Assembly: GCF_001475935.1 (NCBI RefSeq)
Contig: NZ_LDQA01000015.1
Location: forward strand, 115,337-179,336
Origin: Aureimonas ureilytica
Lineage (GTDB): Bacteria; Pseudomonadota; Alphaproteobacteria; Rhizobiales; Rhizobiaceae
Direction of reading: 5' to 3'
DNA length: 64,000 nucleotides
Under the pieces are notes generated by a model, which was not told the DNA's origin, made no database searches, and saw only the letters and a program-made list of their open reading frames with translations. The position numbers and the translations under genes are program-made. Positions 1 to 8,631 of the stretch are shown piece after piece (position 1 is the first letter of the stretch; each line of letters opens with the position of its first letter).

Positions 1-60
1 GTTGATCGCGCCCGCGAAGAAGCCGGACAGAAAGAGAAGCACGGCTTCGAGAAGGGACAT
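1..60 (-). CDS. TauE/SafE-type permease, N-terminal fragment
   Basis: Only the first 20 codons are in the window; the gene runs off the left edge. The visible peptide begins MSLLEAVLLFLSGFFAG, a hydrophobic first helix with the FxAG-xIN pattern that opens many TauE/SafE (DUF81) membrane proteins, which export sulfite or other organic anions. The gene is divergent from rplS and the roughly 235 bases between them would hold both promoters. The family call rests on 20 residues only, so it is tentative. Confidence 0.5.
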   Translation of the reverse strand, partial: MSLLEAVLLFLSGFFAGAIN

Positions 61-182
61 GGCAACCGGATTGAACAGGCGGGACGTGGCGCGAACTTAG
101 GCAAGGCGATGTGGCGCGGAAAGAGGCGAAGAAACGCAAAGCGAGACCAGGCGCGCCGCGCGACAAAATGGTGACGCCCGTC

Positions 183-211
183 TCGACAAGCGGGCGCATG
201 GCGTGTATAGG
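183..211 (+). promoter_or_regulatory. candidate sigma-70 promoter for rplS
   Basis: TCGACA (183-188) and TATAGG (206-211) are separated by 17 bases, about 85 bases before the rplS start. This is a match by eye to a housekeeping promoter. No transcription start data are available. Confidence 0.3.
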
Positions 212-295
212 CCGCCTCGTTTTCCTCAGAAAAACTTGACCGTTCCGACGGCCATGACCGGGCAACCGGCATGTAACGAAGATGAGGCTATCGCC

Positions 296-754
296 ATGAA
301 TATCATCGCTGAACTGGACGCCCAAGAGGCCGCCCGCATCGCCGCTATCCGCACGCTTCCGGCCTTCTCGCCGGGCGACACGCTGCGCGTCAACGTGCGC
401 GTCACGGAAGGCACCCGTACCCGCGTGCAGGCCTATGAAGGCGTGTGCATCGCGCGTTCGGGCGCAGGCTTCCAAGAGAGCTTCACCGTCCGCAAGATCT
501 CCTACGGCGAAGGCGTCGAGCGCGTGTTCCCGGTCTACTCCCCGCAGCTGGAGTCGGTCGAAGTCGTGCGCCGTGGCCGCGTTCGTCGCGCCAAGCTCTA
601 CTACCTGCGTGACCGTCGCGGTAAGTCGGCCCGTATCGTCGAGGCCACCAACGTTCGCGCTCGCAAGCTGAACGACGATGCCCGCGCGGTGGCCGCCGAA
701 GAGCGCGCCGCGAAGGAAGCCGCGAAGACGGCCGCCAAGAACGCTGCCGAATAA
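296..754 (+). CDS. rplS: 50S ribosomal protein L19
   Basis: L19 sits at the interface of the two ribosomal subunits. The 152-residue product begins [15 protein letters not shown] and carries the family core [38 protein letters not shown] and [20 protein letters not shown], then an Ala/Lys-rich tail from about residue 118, as in other alphaproteobacterial L19 proteins. The frame is open further upstream, but the ATG at 296 has a GAGG 8 bases before it and gives the family N-terminus. The next gene is behind a strong terminator, so rplS appears to be transcribed alone here. The usual partner trmD is not in the window. Confidence 0.97.
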   Translation: MNIIAELDAQEAARIAAIRTLPAFSPGDTLRVNVRVTEGTRTRVQAYEGVCIARSGAGFQESFTVRKISYGEGVERVFPVYSPQLESVEVVRRGRVRRAKLYYLRDRRGKSARIVEATNVRARKLNDDARAVAAEERAAKEAAKTAAKNAAE

Positions 755-783
755 TCGGGTCCGCTCCCGAATCGAGTTTTGAG

Positions 784-809
784 AAAGGGCGGCCTTCGAG
801 CCGCCCTTT
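784..809 (+). terminator. rho-independent-like terminator after rplS
   Basis: Perfect 10-bp stem, AAAGGGCGGC (784-793) with GCCGCCCTTT (800-809), and a CTTCGA loop. It lies 30 bases after the rplS stop. The T tract is short (TTT then C). Confidence 0.8.
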
Positions 810-853
810 CGCGTTTCGAGCCTATCTTGCCGCTTCGAACCTCGGAGGCTGTT

Positions 854-1672
854 ATGGACGAGCATTTCGCGGCCAATCTGGCCAACTGGAACGAGCGCGC
901 GCGGCTCCACGCCAGCGACACGACCGGCTCCTACCGGATCGCGCAGGTTCTCTCCGGCGGTTCCTCGCTTCACGCGATCGAAGCCGGCGAGATCGGCGAT
1001 CTGGCTGGGCTCGATGTCGTGCATCTGCAATGCCATATCGGGCTCGACACCCTGTCGCTGAAGCATCTGGGCGCGCGGTCCGTCACCGGGCTCGACTTCT
1101 CGCCCGACGCGCTGGCCGCCGCGCGGGACTTCGCGGCGCGCGCGGGAACGAACGCCCGCTTCGTCGAAGCCTCCCTCTATGACGCGCCAGAGGCGCTCGG
1201 CGCGCAGTATGATCTGGCCTTCGTCACCTGGGGCGCGATCAACTGGCTGCCGGAGATCGCGGCCTGGGCCAAGGTCGTGGCCGATGTTCTGCGCCCCGGC
1301 GGGCGGCTTTATCTTCTGGAAGGGCACCCCGTTCTCAACCAGTGCGAATGGCGCGACGGGCAACCGGTCCTCACCTACGACCACCGCACGCCCACGGCCC
1401 AGCCGCTCGTCTTCGACGAGACGCAGACCTATACGGGCGATGCCCGGCCACTGACGCAGACGCGCAATTACGAGTGGATTCATGCGCTGAGCGACATCGT
1501 GAACGCGCTGATCGGCGCGGGCCTGCGGCTCGACTTTCTGCGCGAGCACGATCAGATCGCCTGGCGCGCCTTTCCCGATATGATCGAGACCGGCGTCGAT
1601 CTGTTCTCCCTGCCGCCTGGCGTGCCGCGCCTTCCCATGAGCTTTTCGATCGGAGCGACCAAGCCGCTCTGA
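854..1672 (+). CDS. class I SAM-dependent methyltransferase
   Basis: A 272-residue soluble enzyme that should transfer a methyl group from S-adenosylmethionine; the substrate cannot be read from the sequence. The SAM-binding motif I region is VVHLQCHIGLDTLSLKHLGA (about residues 55-74), followed by the acidic strand end VTGLDFSPDALAAA, where the Asp should hold the ribose. A motif-IV-like segment (YDLAFVTWGAINWLPE) and a post-motif strand (VLRPGGRLYLLEGHP) follow. The start at ATG 854 has CGGAGG five bases upstream; the frame is open further 5' but that part overlaps the rplS terminator. It is close to HxxGxDTL-type methyltransferases found widely in proteobacteria. Confidence 0.85.
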   Translation: MDEHFAANLANWNERARLHASDTTGSYRIAQVLSGGSSLHAIEAGEIGDLAGLDVVHLQCHIGLDTLSLKHLGARSVTGLDFSPDALAAARDFAARAGTNARFVEASLYDAPEALGAQYDLAFVTWGAINWLPEIAAWAKVVADVLRPGGRLYLLEGHPVLNQCEWRDGQPVLTYDHRTPTAQPLVFDETQTYTGDARPLTQTRNYEWIHALSDIVNALIGAGLRLDFLREHDQIAWRAFPDMIETGVDLFSLPPGVPRLPMSFSIGATKPL

Positions 1673-1744
1673 TCTTCCCCCAAGCGCCGGCTGACCTCCA
1701 TCGGGCCGGCGCACTCACCGCAGACCGACGAGGATGCGCGTCTC

Positions 1745-2803
1745 ATGAGTTTCACCAGCCGCCTTCGGGCCATTCCCGTCGATCGCTTCCTTCTGATGCT
1801 GATCGCGACCGTCGGTATCGCTGCCGTCCTGCCGGCGCGGGGCGAGGTGGCGGAAGCCTTCGACTGGATCACCTACGGCGCCATCGCGCTTCTGTTCTTT
1901 CTGTATGGCGCGCGCCTGTCGCCGCAGGCCGTCTGGGCGGGCCTCCTCCATTGGCGTCTGCAAGGCCTCGTGTTTCTTTCGACCTTCGCACTGTTTCCCA
2001 TCGTCGGGCTGCTCGTCGCGCCGCTGGCGGACCGCGTCATCCCGGGCGAACTGGCGCTCGGTCTTCTCTACCTCACGCTTCTGCCCTCCACGGTGCAGTC
2101 CTCCATCGCCTTCACCTCGATCGCGGGCGGCAACGTGCCGGCGGCGCTGACCAGCGCTTCGGTCTCCAACATGCTGGGCGTCATCGTCACGCCCGTTCTC
2201 GTGCTTCTGCTGGCGAGCGGCAGCGGCGACGGGGCCTTTTCCTTCGACGCCATCGAAAAGATCGCGCTTCAGATCCTCGCGCCCTTCGTCGCCGGCCAGA
2301 TCGTCCGGCCGCTGATCGGCGGCTGGCTGGCGCGCCACAAGCCGGTGACGGTCGTGGTGGATCGCGGCTCGATCCTTCTCGTCGTCTATGCCGCTTTTTC
2401 GGAGGGGGTCGTCGCCGGCGTCTGGTCGAGCCTCGACTGGCAGGATCTCGCGATCGTCGTGCTGTTCGATATCGCGATCCTTGCCGTCTCGCTGTCGGTC
2501 ACGACGCTCGCGGCCCGCAAGCTCGGCTTCAATCGCGAAGACGAGATCGCCATCGTCTTCTGCGGCTCCAAGAAGAGCATGGCGACCGGCATTCCCATGG
2601 CGGGCATCCTGTTCGCCGGCCATGCCATGGCGCTCGTCGTCCTGCCGCTGATGCTGTTCCACCAGATCCAGCTCTTCGCCTGCGCCGCGCTGGCGCAGCG
2701 CTATGCCCGGCAGACCAAGGCCGTGCCGACGCCCAGCGTTACGGAGGCTGCCGCCGAGGAGCGTGACAGCGTGGACAAAGCGGCCGCCACGACCAATCCT
2801 TGA
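1745..2803 (+). CDS. bile acid:sodium symporter family transporter (SBF-like)
   Basis: A 352-residue inner-membrane protein with about nine to ten hydrophobic helices, for example [16 protein letters not shown] and [17 protein letters not shown] near the N-terminus. The order of segments, including [37 protein letters not shown] and [19 protein letters not shown], matches the SBF-like subfamily (E. coli YfeH type), which is related to sodium-coupled bile acid transporters. Natural substrates of these bacterial members are mostly unknown. The gene follows the methyltransferase by 72 bases on the same strand and ends inside a hairpin, so it may be the last gene of a two-gene unit. Confidence 0.85.
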   Translation: MSFTSRLRAIPVDRFLLMLIATVGIAAVLPARGEVAEAFDWITYGAIALLFFLYGARLSPQAVWAGLLHWRLQGLVFLSTFALFPIVGLLVAPLADRVIPGELALGLLYLTLLPSTVQSSIAFTSIAGGNVPAALTSASVSNMLGVIVTPVLVLLLASGSGDGAFSFDAIEKIALQILAPFVAGQIVRPLIGGWLARHKPVTVVVDRGSILLVVYAAFSEGVVAGVWSSLDWQDLAIVVLFDIAILAVSLSVTTLAARKLGFNREDEIAIVFCGSKKSMATGIPMAGILFAGHAMALVVLPLMLFHQIQLFACAALAQRYARQTKAVPTPSVTEAAAEERDSVDKAAATTNP

Positions 2804-2858
2804 GAGACAGGCTTTCTCTCTCAAAGCCCTGCCGCGAACGCTTCGTTCTTGGCAGGGC
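2800..2858. repeat. double hairpin between transporter genes
   Basis: Two adjacent inverted repeats occupy the gap. TTGAGAGA (2800-2807) pairs with TCTCTCAA (2817-2824), overlapping the preceding stop codon. GCCCTGCC (2826-2833) pairs with GGCAGGGC (2851-2858), with an inner GAACG/CGTTC stem. There is no T tract. The layout resembles REP/BIME-type intergenic hairpins that stabilise 3' ends; whether copies exist elsewhere in the genome is unknown. Confidence 0.6.
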
Positions 2859-2910
2859 CGCCTCTGCCATGACACTTTCCCCGAGCCCGACCATCGCGGA
2901 ACCCCAGCCC

Positions 2911-3717
2911 ATGATCCACCGCCGCCTTTTCCTCGCCGCCGCTGCTCTCGCCCTCGCGGTGCCGGGCACGGCCTTCGCGCAAGGGGCCGCGCTGCCGGAC
3001 CTCAAGGGCCGCGAGATCGTGGTGGTGACGGAGAATGCCTATCCGCCGCTGCAATATCTCGACGCCGCCAGCGGGCAGGCGGTGGGCTGGGAATATGACG
3101 CGATGAACGAGATCGCCCACCGGCTGAACGCCAAGGTCCGCTACGAGAACGCCTCTTGGGACGCGATGATCACGGCCGTCTCGGCCGGCCAGTACGATAT
3201 CGGCATGACCGGCATCACCATTCGCGAGGATCGCAAGGAGAAGGTCGACTTCTCCGATCCCTACATGCTCTCGCAAATGGTCATGATCGTGCGCGCCGAC
3301 GAAAACCGATTCTCGGACGCCGCCTCCTTCAAGGCGATGGACAAGGGGCTGGTGGGTTCGCAGGCGGGCACGACGCCCTTCTACACCGCCGTTTACGAGG
3401 TGCTGGACGGCAACGAACAGAACCCGCGCGTCAAGCTGTTCGAGACCTTCGGCGCGCAGATCCAGGCGCTGCGCGCGGGCGATGTCGATCTCGTCTTGAG
3501 CGATCTCGCCGGCGGTCAGGCCTCCGTCGCCGCGTCCAACGGCGCGCTCAAGATCGTGGGTAAACCGCTCGGCAAGGACGAGTTCGGCTTCATCTTTCCC
3601 AAGGGCTCCGATCTCGTCGCGCCCGTCAACGCCGCCATTGCCGCGCTCAAAAGCGATGGCACGCTCGACGCTCTCACGCAGAAATGGTTCGTGGACGCCA
3701 AGCTCGGTCAGCCGTGA
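2911..3717 (+). CDS. polar amino acid ABC transporter, periplasmic binding protein
   Basis: A 268-residue family 3 solute-binding protein. The Sec signal peptide is [19 protein letters not shown] with a TAFA-Q cleavage site. The mature part shows the expected [14 protein letters not shown] opening, a [14 protein letters not shown] segment, and the signature [21 protein letters not shown] (split here as [11 protein letters not shown] and KVDFSDPY). The last lobe is [24 protein letters not shown] 2911 is chosen because it gives a clean signal peptide; an ATG at 2869 is also open but would add 14 residues before it. The permease gene overlaps its stop codon. The ligand is probably a polar amino acid, but this is inference from the family. 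Confidence 0.9.
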   Translation: MIHRRLFLAAAALALAVPGTAFAQGAALPDLKGREIVVVTENAYPPLQYLDAASGQAVGWEYDAMNEIAHRLNAKVRYENASWDAMITAVSAGQYDIGMTGITIREDRKEKVDFSDPYMLSQMVMIVRADENRFSDAASFKAMDKGLVGSQAGTTPFYTAVYEVLDGNEQNPRVKLFETFGAQIQALRAGDVDLVLSDLAGGQASVAASNGALKIVGKPLGKDEFGFIFPKGSDLVAPVNAAIAALKSDGTLDALTQKWFVDAKLGQP

Positions 3718-4535
3718 GCCGCTTGCCCTTGGGGTTCAGGCTTCGTGCCCGGCTCGCCGCGCCGGATTTTCCCTGGTGGCTCGTCGCCCTGGCCGTGCTC
3801 GCTCTCGCCGCAGCCCTCGTCATCGCGGCCGAGGCTGGGCTGCGGCAGACCCTCGCGATTCTCGCCACGGGACTTCTGACCACCGTCGAAGTCACCGCGC
3901 TGGCCTTTGCCGGTGCGCTCGGGCTCGGCTTTCTCGTGGCGCTCGCCGGGCGCTCGCGCCGCCGCCTTCCTCGCAATCTCGCGCGCCTCTATGTCGAGAT
4001 CGTTCGCGGCGTACCCGTGCTCGTGCTCCTGTTCTGGATCGCCTTTGCCGGCGTTCCCGGCACGGTCGCCGCCTGGAACTGGCTGGTGACACCCCTACGC
4101 GAGGCCGGCCTTCTCTCCGAACTCCTCGTGCGCGACGTCTCGCTGCTGATGCGCGGCGTTCTCGCCCTCGTCATCGCCTATTCCGCCTTTATCGCCGAAA
4201 TCATCCGCGCCGGTCTCGAATCCGTGCCCAAGGGCCAGACCGAAGCCGCCGAAGCCTTGGGTCTCTCGCCCTTCCAGCGCCTGCGCCTCGTGATCCTGCC
4301 GCAGGCGATCCGCACCGTTCTGCCCCCGCTCGGCAACGATCTGGTTTCCATGGTCAAGGACTCCTCGCTCGTCTCCGTGCTCGGCGTCGCCGACATCACC
4401 CAGATGGGCAAGGTCTATGCCTCCGGCTCCTTTCGCTTCTTCGAAACCTATTCCGTCGTCGCCTATCTCTACCTCCTCATGACTGTCTCCCTCTCGCTCG
4501 CCGCCCGCGCGCTGGAGCGCCGCTTGCGGCGGTGA
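3714..4535 (+). CDS. polar amino acid ABC transporter, permease
   Basis: A 273-residue membrane component of the HisM/GlnP type. After a short cytoplasmic start there is a helix at about 21-40, then a tract [21 protein letters not shown] typical of the family, [20 protein letters not shown], and the cytoplasmic EAA loop ([20 protein letters not shown], about 177-196) that docks the ATPase. GTG at 3714 overlaps the stop of the binding-protein gene as GTGA, a sign of translational coupling. No ATPase gene follows: the next 480 bases hold hairpins and then leuC. The transporter must borrow an ATPase encoded elsewhere or be incomplete. Confidence 0.92.
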   Translation: MSRLPLGFRLRARLAAPDFPWWLVALAVLALAAALVIAAEAGLRQTLAILATGLLTTVEVTALAFAGALGLGFLVALAGRSRRRLPRNLARLYVEIVRGVPVLVLLFWIAFAGVPGTVAAWNWLVTPLREAGLLSELLVRDVSLLMRGVLALVIAYSAFIAEIIRAGLESVPKGQTEAAEALGLSPFQRLRLVILPQAIRTVLPPLGNDLVSMVKDSSLVSVLGVADITQMGKVYASGSFRFFETYSVVAYLYLLMTVSLSLAARALERRLRR

Positions 4536-4548
4536 GGCGAGAGCCCGG

Positions 4549-4728
4549 CGGGGCTGCCGCCCCGAACCCCGCTCGGGAAGGACTTCCCGAACCCTTCCTT
4601 TCTCTTGGAACTTTTCCGAGATCAGGACGGGCCATCGGCCCGCCCTGATCTCGGACACATGCCAAGAGAAGAGGGGTCCAGGGGAAATCATTTCCCCTGG
4701 CTGGGGTGCAGGGGACGGCGTCCCCTGC
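4549..4728. repeat. array of five stacked inverted repeats
   Basis: Within 180 bases there are five separate hairpins: CGGGGC/GCCCCG (4549-4564); CGGGAAG/CTTCCCG (4574-4589); a nested structure with outer arms TCTCTTGG (4601-4608) and CCAAGAGA (4662-4669), enclosing TCCGAGATCAGG (4615-4626) with CCTGATCTCGGA (4644-4655) and an inner CGGGCC/GGCCCG; a 23-base palindrome, CCAGGGGAAAT with ATTTCCCCTGG around 4689; and GCAGGGGAC/GTCCCCTGC (4708-4728). No reading frame of note is present. It looks like a mosaic intergenic repeat element or a compound terminator after the ABC genes. Confidence 0.75.
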
Positions 4729-4759
4729 CATGCCGTAACCTCACCCGCGCAACAGGGCA

Positions 4760-4788
4760 TTGCGCAGCCGGGCGGGTGGGCGTATTTT
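4760..4788 (+). promoter_or_regulatory. candidate promoter for leuC
   Basis: TTGCGC (4760-4765) and TATTTT (4783-4788) lie 17 bases apart, which fits a housekeeping promoter. Transcription would begin near 4795 and leave a leader of about 225 bases before leuC. Confidence 0.35.
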
Positions 4789-4794
4789 GGAACG

Positions 4795-4923
4795 ATGCGA
4801 AAGAGCGCGAAGTCCGAGGGCCGTTTGCCGACCACGCTGGGGTTTTCCCCGGTGGAGGATCGCGCACGGATGCCCGGCCGCTTTTTCTACCGGCAGATTT
4901 CGGCCGTACTGCTGACGCGCTGA
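4795..4923 (+). other. possible 42-codon upstream ORF in the leuC leader
   Basis: An ATG at 4795 opens a 42-residue frame beginning MRKSAKSEGRLPTT and ending AVLLTR. It starts about where transcription from the predicted promoter would start, so it could be a leaderless upstream ORF. It has no ribosome binding site and only two leucines in a row, so a classical leucine attenuation peptide is not obvious. The rest of the leader (4924-5019) holds a GCGGCC/GGCCGC hairpin (4930-4945). Coding status is uncertain. Confidence 0.15.
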
Positions 4924-5019
4924 CGCCGCGCGGCCTCGGGGCCGCCGCCTTCTTCCTGTTCGATACTGTCAGGCGCGGTGGCCCTTGGGCCGACCGGCCG
5001 TTTTGAAGACGATAAGCTC

Positions 5020-6435
5020 ATGAGCCAGACTGTGAAACCTCGCACGCTCTACGACAAGATCTGGGACGATCACCTGATCTCGACCGACGAGAACGGCGGC
5101 AGCCTTCTCTATATCGACCGTCATCTCGTGCATGAGGTGACGAGCCCGCAGGCCTTCGAGGGCCTACGCGCGGCGGGGCGCAAGGTGCGCCACCCGCAGC
5201 GCACGCTGGCGGTGGTGGATCACAACGTGCCGACCTATGACCGGCGCGGCGGCATCCACAACGAGGAAAGCCGCATCCAGGTCGAGACGCTGGCCAAGAA
5301 CGCGGCCGAGTTCGGCGTCGAATATTTCAACGAGGTCGACAACCGCCAGGGCATCGTCCACATCATCGGGCCGGAGCAGGGCTTCACGCTGCCGGGCATG
5401 ACGATCGTCTGCGGCGACTCGCACACTTCGACGCACGGGGCCTTCGGCGCGCTGGCGCATGGCATCGGCACGTCCGAGGTCGAGCACGTGCTCGCCACGC
5501 AGACGCTGATCCAGCAGAAGGCCAAGAACATGCTCGTCCAAGTGGACGGGGCGCTGCCCGAGAGCGTGACGGCCAAGGACATCATCCTCGCCATTATCGG
5601 CCAGATCGGCACGGCGGGCGGCACGGGCTATGTCATCGAGTTCGCCGGGGAGGCGATCCGCGCGCTTTCCATGGAAGGGCGGATGACGATCTGCAACATG
5701 ACGATCGAGGGCGGCGCGCGCGCCGGCCTGATCGCGCCCGATCAGACGACCTTCGACTATATCGAAGGCCGTCCGCGCGCGCCGCAGGGGGCGGCGTTCG
5801 AGCAGGCCCTGTCCTACTGGAAGACGCTGCACACGGACGAGGGCGCGCATTTCGATAAGGTGGTGCGCCTCGACGCGGCGAACTTGCCGCCCATCGTCTC
5901 CTGGGGCTCCTCGCCGGAGGACGTCGTGTCGATCGACGGGGTGGTGCCGAACCCGGACGAGATCGCCGACGAGGCCAAGCGCGACACCAAGCGCCGTGCG
6001 CTGGACTATATGGGCCTCCAGGCCGGCACGAAGATGACGGACATCGCGATCGACCGCGTCTTCATCGGCTCCTGCACCAATGGGCGCATCGAGGATCTGC
6101 GCGCGGTGGCCAAGGTCGTGGAAGGTCGCAAGGTGGCCGATAGCGTGTCGGCCATGATCGTGCCGGGCTCAGGTCTCGTGAAGCTTCAGGCGGAGGCCGA
6201 GGGGCTGGACAGGATCTTCCGCGAGGCCGGGTTCGACTGGCGCGAGCCGGGCTGCTCCATGTGCCTTGGCATGAACGAGGACCGGTTGAAGCCGAACGAG
6301 CGCTGCGCCTCGACCTCGAACCGCAATTTCGAGGGCCGTCAGGGCTTCAAGGGCCGCACCCATCTCGTCTCGCCCGCCATGGCGGCGGCGGCGGCGGTGG
6401 CGGGCCGCTTCGTCGATATCCGCGAGTGGAAGTGA
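5020..6435 (+). CDS. leuC: 3-isopropylmalate dehydratase, large subunit
   Basis: LeuC with LeuD isomerises 2-isopropylmalate to 3-isopropylmalate in leucine synthesis. The 471-residue length is normal for the bacterial enzyme. Family signatures include [42 protein letters not shown] and [20 protein letters not shown]. The three [4Fe-4S] cluster ligands are visible: one Cys in IGSCTNGR (about residue 352) and two in GCSMCLGMN (about 412 and 415). ATG 5020 gives the usual N-terminus [15 protein letters not shown]. leuD and leuB are not in the window. Confidence 0.98.
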   Translation: MSQTVKPRTLYDKIWDDHLISTDENGGSLLYIDRHLVHEVTSPQAFEGLRAAGRKVRHPQRTLAVVDHNVPTYDRRGGIHNEESRIQVETLAKNAAEFGVEYFNEVDNRQGIVHIIGPEQGFTLPGMTIVCGDSHTSTHGAFGALAHGIGTSEVEHVLATQTLIQQKAKNMLVQVDGALPESVTAKDIILAIIGQIGTAGGTGYVIEFAGEAIRALSMEGRMTICNMTIEGGARAGLIAPDQTTFDYIEGRPRAPQGAAFEQALSYWKTLHTDEGAHFDKVVRLDAANLPPIVSWGSSPEDVVSIDGVVPNPDEIADEAKRDTKRRALDYMGLQAGTKMTDIAIDRVFIGSCTNGRIEDLRAVAKVVEGRKVADSVSAMIVPGSGLVKLQAEAEGLDRIFREAGFDWREPGCSMCLGMNEDRLKPNERCASTSNRNFEGRQGFKGRTHLVSPAMAAAAAVAGRFVDIREWK

Positions 6436-6441
6436 TCTGAC

Positions 6442-6477
6442 GCGTGAGCCCTTCCGGTGCGCCGGATGGGCTCACGC
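6442..6477 (+). terminator. hairpin after leuC
   Basis: GCGTGAGCCC (6442-6451) pairs perfectly with GGGCTCACGC (6468-6477), and an inner CCGG/CCGG can extend it. It lies just after the leuC stop, in the gap between convergent genes. There is no T tract. Confidence 0.55.
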
Positions 6478-6496
6478 AGGGTCTTGAGAGCGTTGG

Positions 6497-6524
6497 ACCG
6501 GCGAAGCGCAGTCGCTTCGCCGGT
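6497..6524 (-). terminator. hairpin after the diguanylate cyclase gene
   Basis: A perfect 12-bp stem, ACCGGCGAAGCG (6497-6508) with CGCTTCGCCGGT (6513-6524), and a CAGT loop. It starts two bases beyond the stop codon of the minus-strand gene. It lacks a T tract but could end transcription from either side. Confidence 0.55.
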
Positions 6525-6526
6525 TG

Positions 6527-7732
6527 TCAGGCGGCCCGCCGGACCGGCCCTGCCGCCACTGCGAGCGTTGGAGCGATCTTGTCGGCCTCGACGCGGTTTC
6601 TCCCATGCGACTTGGCGATGTAGAGCAACTTGTCGGCGCGGCTCACCGCGTCCCAAAGGGACTCGTCCCGCTCGAGCGCGACGACGCCGAAGCTGGCGGT
6701 GATTTGCCGATCCTGAAGGTCGAACGGCCATTGAACCTGGCAGAGCGCCTTTCGGATCCGGTTGGCGAGGTCGCGCGCTTCGCCCAGCCTCATGTTCCTT
6801 TGGAACAAGGCGAATTCTTCGCCGCCGAAGCGACACACGCAACCCTGCGGCTTCGCCATTTCGCCCATGAGCGCAGCAAAGCCGCAGATAACGGCATCGC
6901 CCGCCTCATGGCCGTAACGGTCGTTGATCTGCTTGAAGAAGTCGAGATCGGCGACGATCAGGGCCGACGTCACGTCTGAAGAGGCGCCGCGCCGCAACTC
7001 CGTTACCCGCCGTTCGAAGCCGCGCCGGTTCAGGGCCAAGGTCAACGCGTCGAGATCGGACGAGCGGCGGTGGTGCTCGATCAGATCGAGGCCGATGGCC
7101 AGCAGCACCGCAAAGGCCATGGCGACGCCCGAGATCGCGCCGCTCAACTGAAACACGAAGGCCCATTGGGAGTCGCGCCAGTTGAGGCTCGTCAGGGGAA
7201 CATCCTGAGGCAGGGCCATCAGGAGGACGTTCTGGAGCCCGAGGCTCGCGGCCACCATGACGCAAAGCCAGAAGAGCACGCGGTCGATACGGCGTTCCGC
7301 GCGCGGACCCATGCAGGTCGCGGCCAAAAGCATGAGCAGAGCGCAACCGGTCTGCACCACGAGAATATCGAGCGTCGCGCTACCGATTGGCCCCATCGCC
7401 AAACCGGACAGGATGCCTGTCACGACGATGATACCGGCAATGGCACCCAGCCGCGGCCGGCGTCCCATGCGGGCAGCCAGTGCGAGATTGGCACCGCCCA
7501 GAGCCAGGAGAAATACCATCGACTCGAAAACCGGCTTCAGGAAGGCGTGTTCCGCCGCAGGAAGGATGGTCGAGGCGAAGCCGATGGCGACGAGGGAGAA
7601 GCAAAGGCTCCACCCGTGCAGGCTGCGGTCGAAGCGCCCCAGCACGGCGAATCCAATTCCGAATGCCAGGAAGACAGCGGGAACCGCCCAAGCCAAGATG
7701 CTCGCCTGCATGGAACCTCGATATTTCGTCAT
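6527..7732 (-). CDS. membrane-bound diguanylate cyclase
   Basis: Makes cyclic di-GMP from two GTP. About 401 residues: an N-terminal half of six or seven hydrophobic helices (sensor region, no recognised ligand domain) and a C-terminal GGDEF domain from about residue 230. The domain shows DALTLALNRRGFE, the metal-binding IVADLDFFKQINDRYGHEAGD, and an intact active site FGGEEFALFQ. The inhibitory RxxD site normally placed before the GGDEF loop is absent (the residues are PQGC). No EAL domain. The start is uncertain: ATG 7732 is used, but ATG 7711 has GAGG close upstream. Confidence 0.9.
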   Translation of the reverse strand: MTKYRGSMQASILAWAVPAVFLAFGIGFAVLGRFDRSLHGWSLCFSLVAIGFASTILPAAEHAFLKPVFESMVFLLALGGANLALAARMGRRPRLGAIAGIIVVTGILSGLAMGPIGSATLDILVVQTGCALLMLLAATCMGPRAERRIDRVLFWLCVMVAASLGLQNVLLMALPQDVPLTSLNWRDSQWAFVFQLSGAISGVAMAFAVLLAIGLDLIEHHRRSSDLDALTLALNRRGFERRVTELRRGASSDVTSALIVADLDFFKQINDRYGHEAGDAVICGFAALMGEMAKPQGCVCRFGGEEFALFQRNMRLGEARDLANRIRKALCQVQWPFDLQDRQITASFGVVALERDESLWDAVSRADKLLYIAKSHGRNRVEADKIAPTLAVAAGPVRRAA

Positions 7733-7959
7733 GATCAATGCGGGGTCGGATGATCAACGGTTCAGAAAGGATGTTTGCTGATCTCGTCCGGCCACTGCAC
7801 CTTTGACCGATGTAAGTTATGGCGGTGTTAACGGGCCTCTGATGGCGCGTTCCATCCGTATCGGCGCGCTGTCTTCCTGGGCGTGTCAGCCGTGCCCCGG
7901 GCCGGCGGACTCTACGAAAGCGCCTTGACCGGAGCCGCGTTCCGCCGCACATCGGGAGC

Positions 7960-8430
7960 ATGAGCGCGAGCGAGCCCCTTCCTGATATCGAGATCGGCCT
8001 TCTCCGGCTGAAGGACGCGCGCGACCTGGCACCCCTGCTTTCAGCCTATAACCAGGCGATGTTCCGGGGCGCACCCGGCGCGCCCGATACATTCTATGCC
8101 GAGCAATTGCTACAGGACCGCACGGGCGAGATCCTGGGCGCGCGGGTGGATGGCGCGCTGGTCGGATTTCTCGTCTTCTACGATCTGCCCGATCCCTGGA
8201 CCGGAATGCGCGCCGGCATGGCCGATCATGTGTTCGTGGATCAGGCGCATCGGCGCAAGGGCATCGCCAAGGCCATGGTCGATCTTTTGGCCGAGGAGGC
8301 CGATGGGCGGGGCTGGTCCCGGCTCGTGCTCCACGCGCCGCGACATGGCGGGTCGGGCCGCCATCTCTACGAGAAGGTGGCCGAGCCCGCCGACTGGTCG
8401 AGCTACGTCATCCGCTTTCTGGATCGCTAG
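7960..8430 (+). CDS. GNAT family N-acetyltransferase
   Basis: A 156-residue protein with the GNAT fold. The acetyl-CoA binding region is visible as MADHVFVDQAHRRKGIAKAMVDLL, with the R-R-K-G-I-A version of the Q/RxxGxG/A loop. A beta strand GALVGFLVFYDLP precedes it, and SRLVLHAPRHGGSGRHLYEKV follows. It is divergent from the diguanylate cyclase gene; the 227 bases between them should hold both promoters. The substrate is unknown. Members of this size class acetylate small amines or protein N-termini. Confidence 0.8.
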   Translation: MSASEPLPDIEIGLLRLKDARDLAPLLSAYNQAMFRGAPGAPDTFYAEQLLQDRTGEILGARVDGALVGFLVFYDLPDPWTGMRAGMADHVFVDQAHRRKGIAKAMVDLLAEEADGRGWSRLVLHAPRHGGSGRHLYEKVAEPADWSSYVIRFLDR

Positions 8431-8631
8431 CGCGCAGCGGCCGCGCGTCGCACACGCGGCGATATAATCGGTTTGGATCGTGCGCGGGCCTGAAACCTCG
8501 ATTCTGCGGCTTGATTTCGCGCTGCGAAGGGGCTTTTAGAAATTCTCCAGATGCTGGGGACGGTCTTTTGCCGGCCGCGGCCGAACCGATTCACGACCGC
8601 AACCCATCAGCGACTGCTTCAGGAGCCGTTC

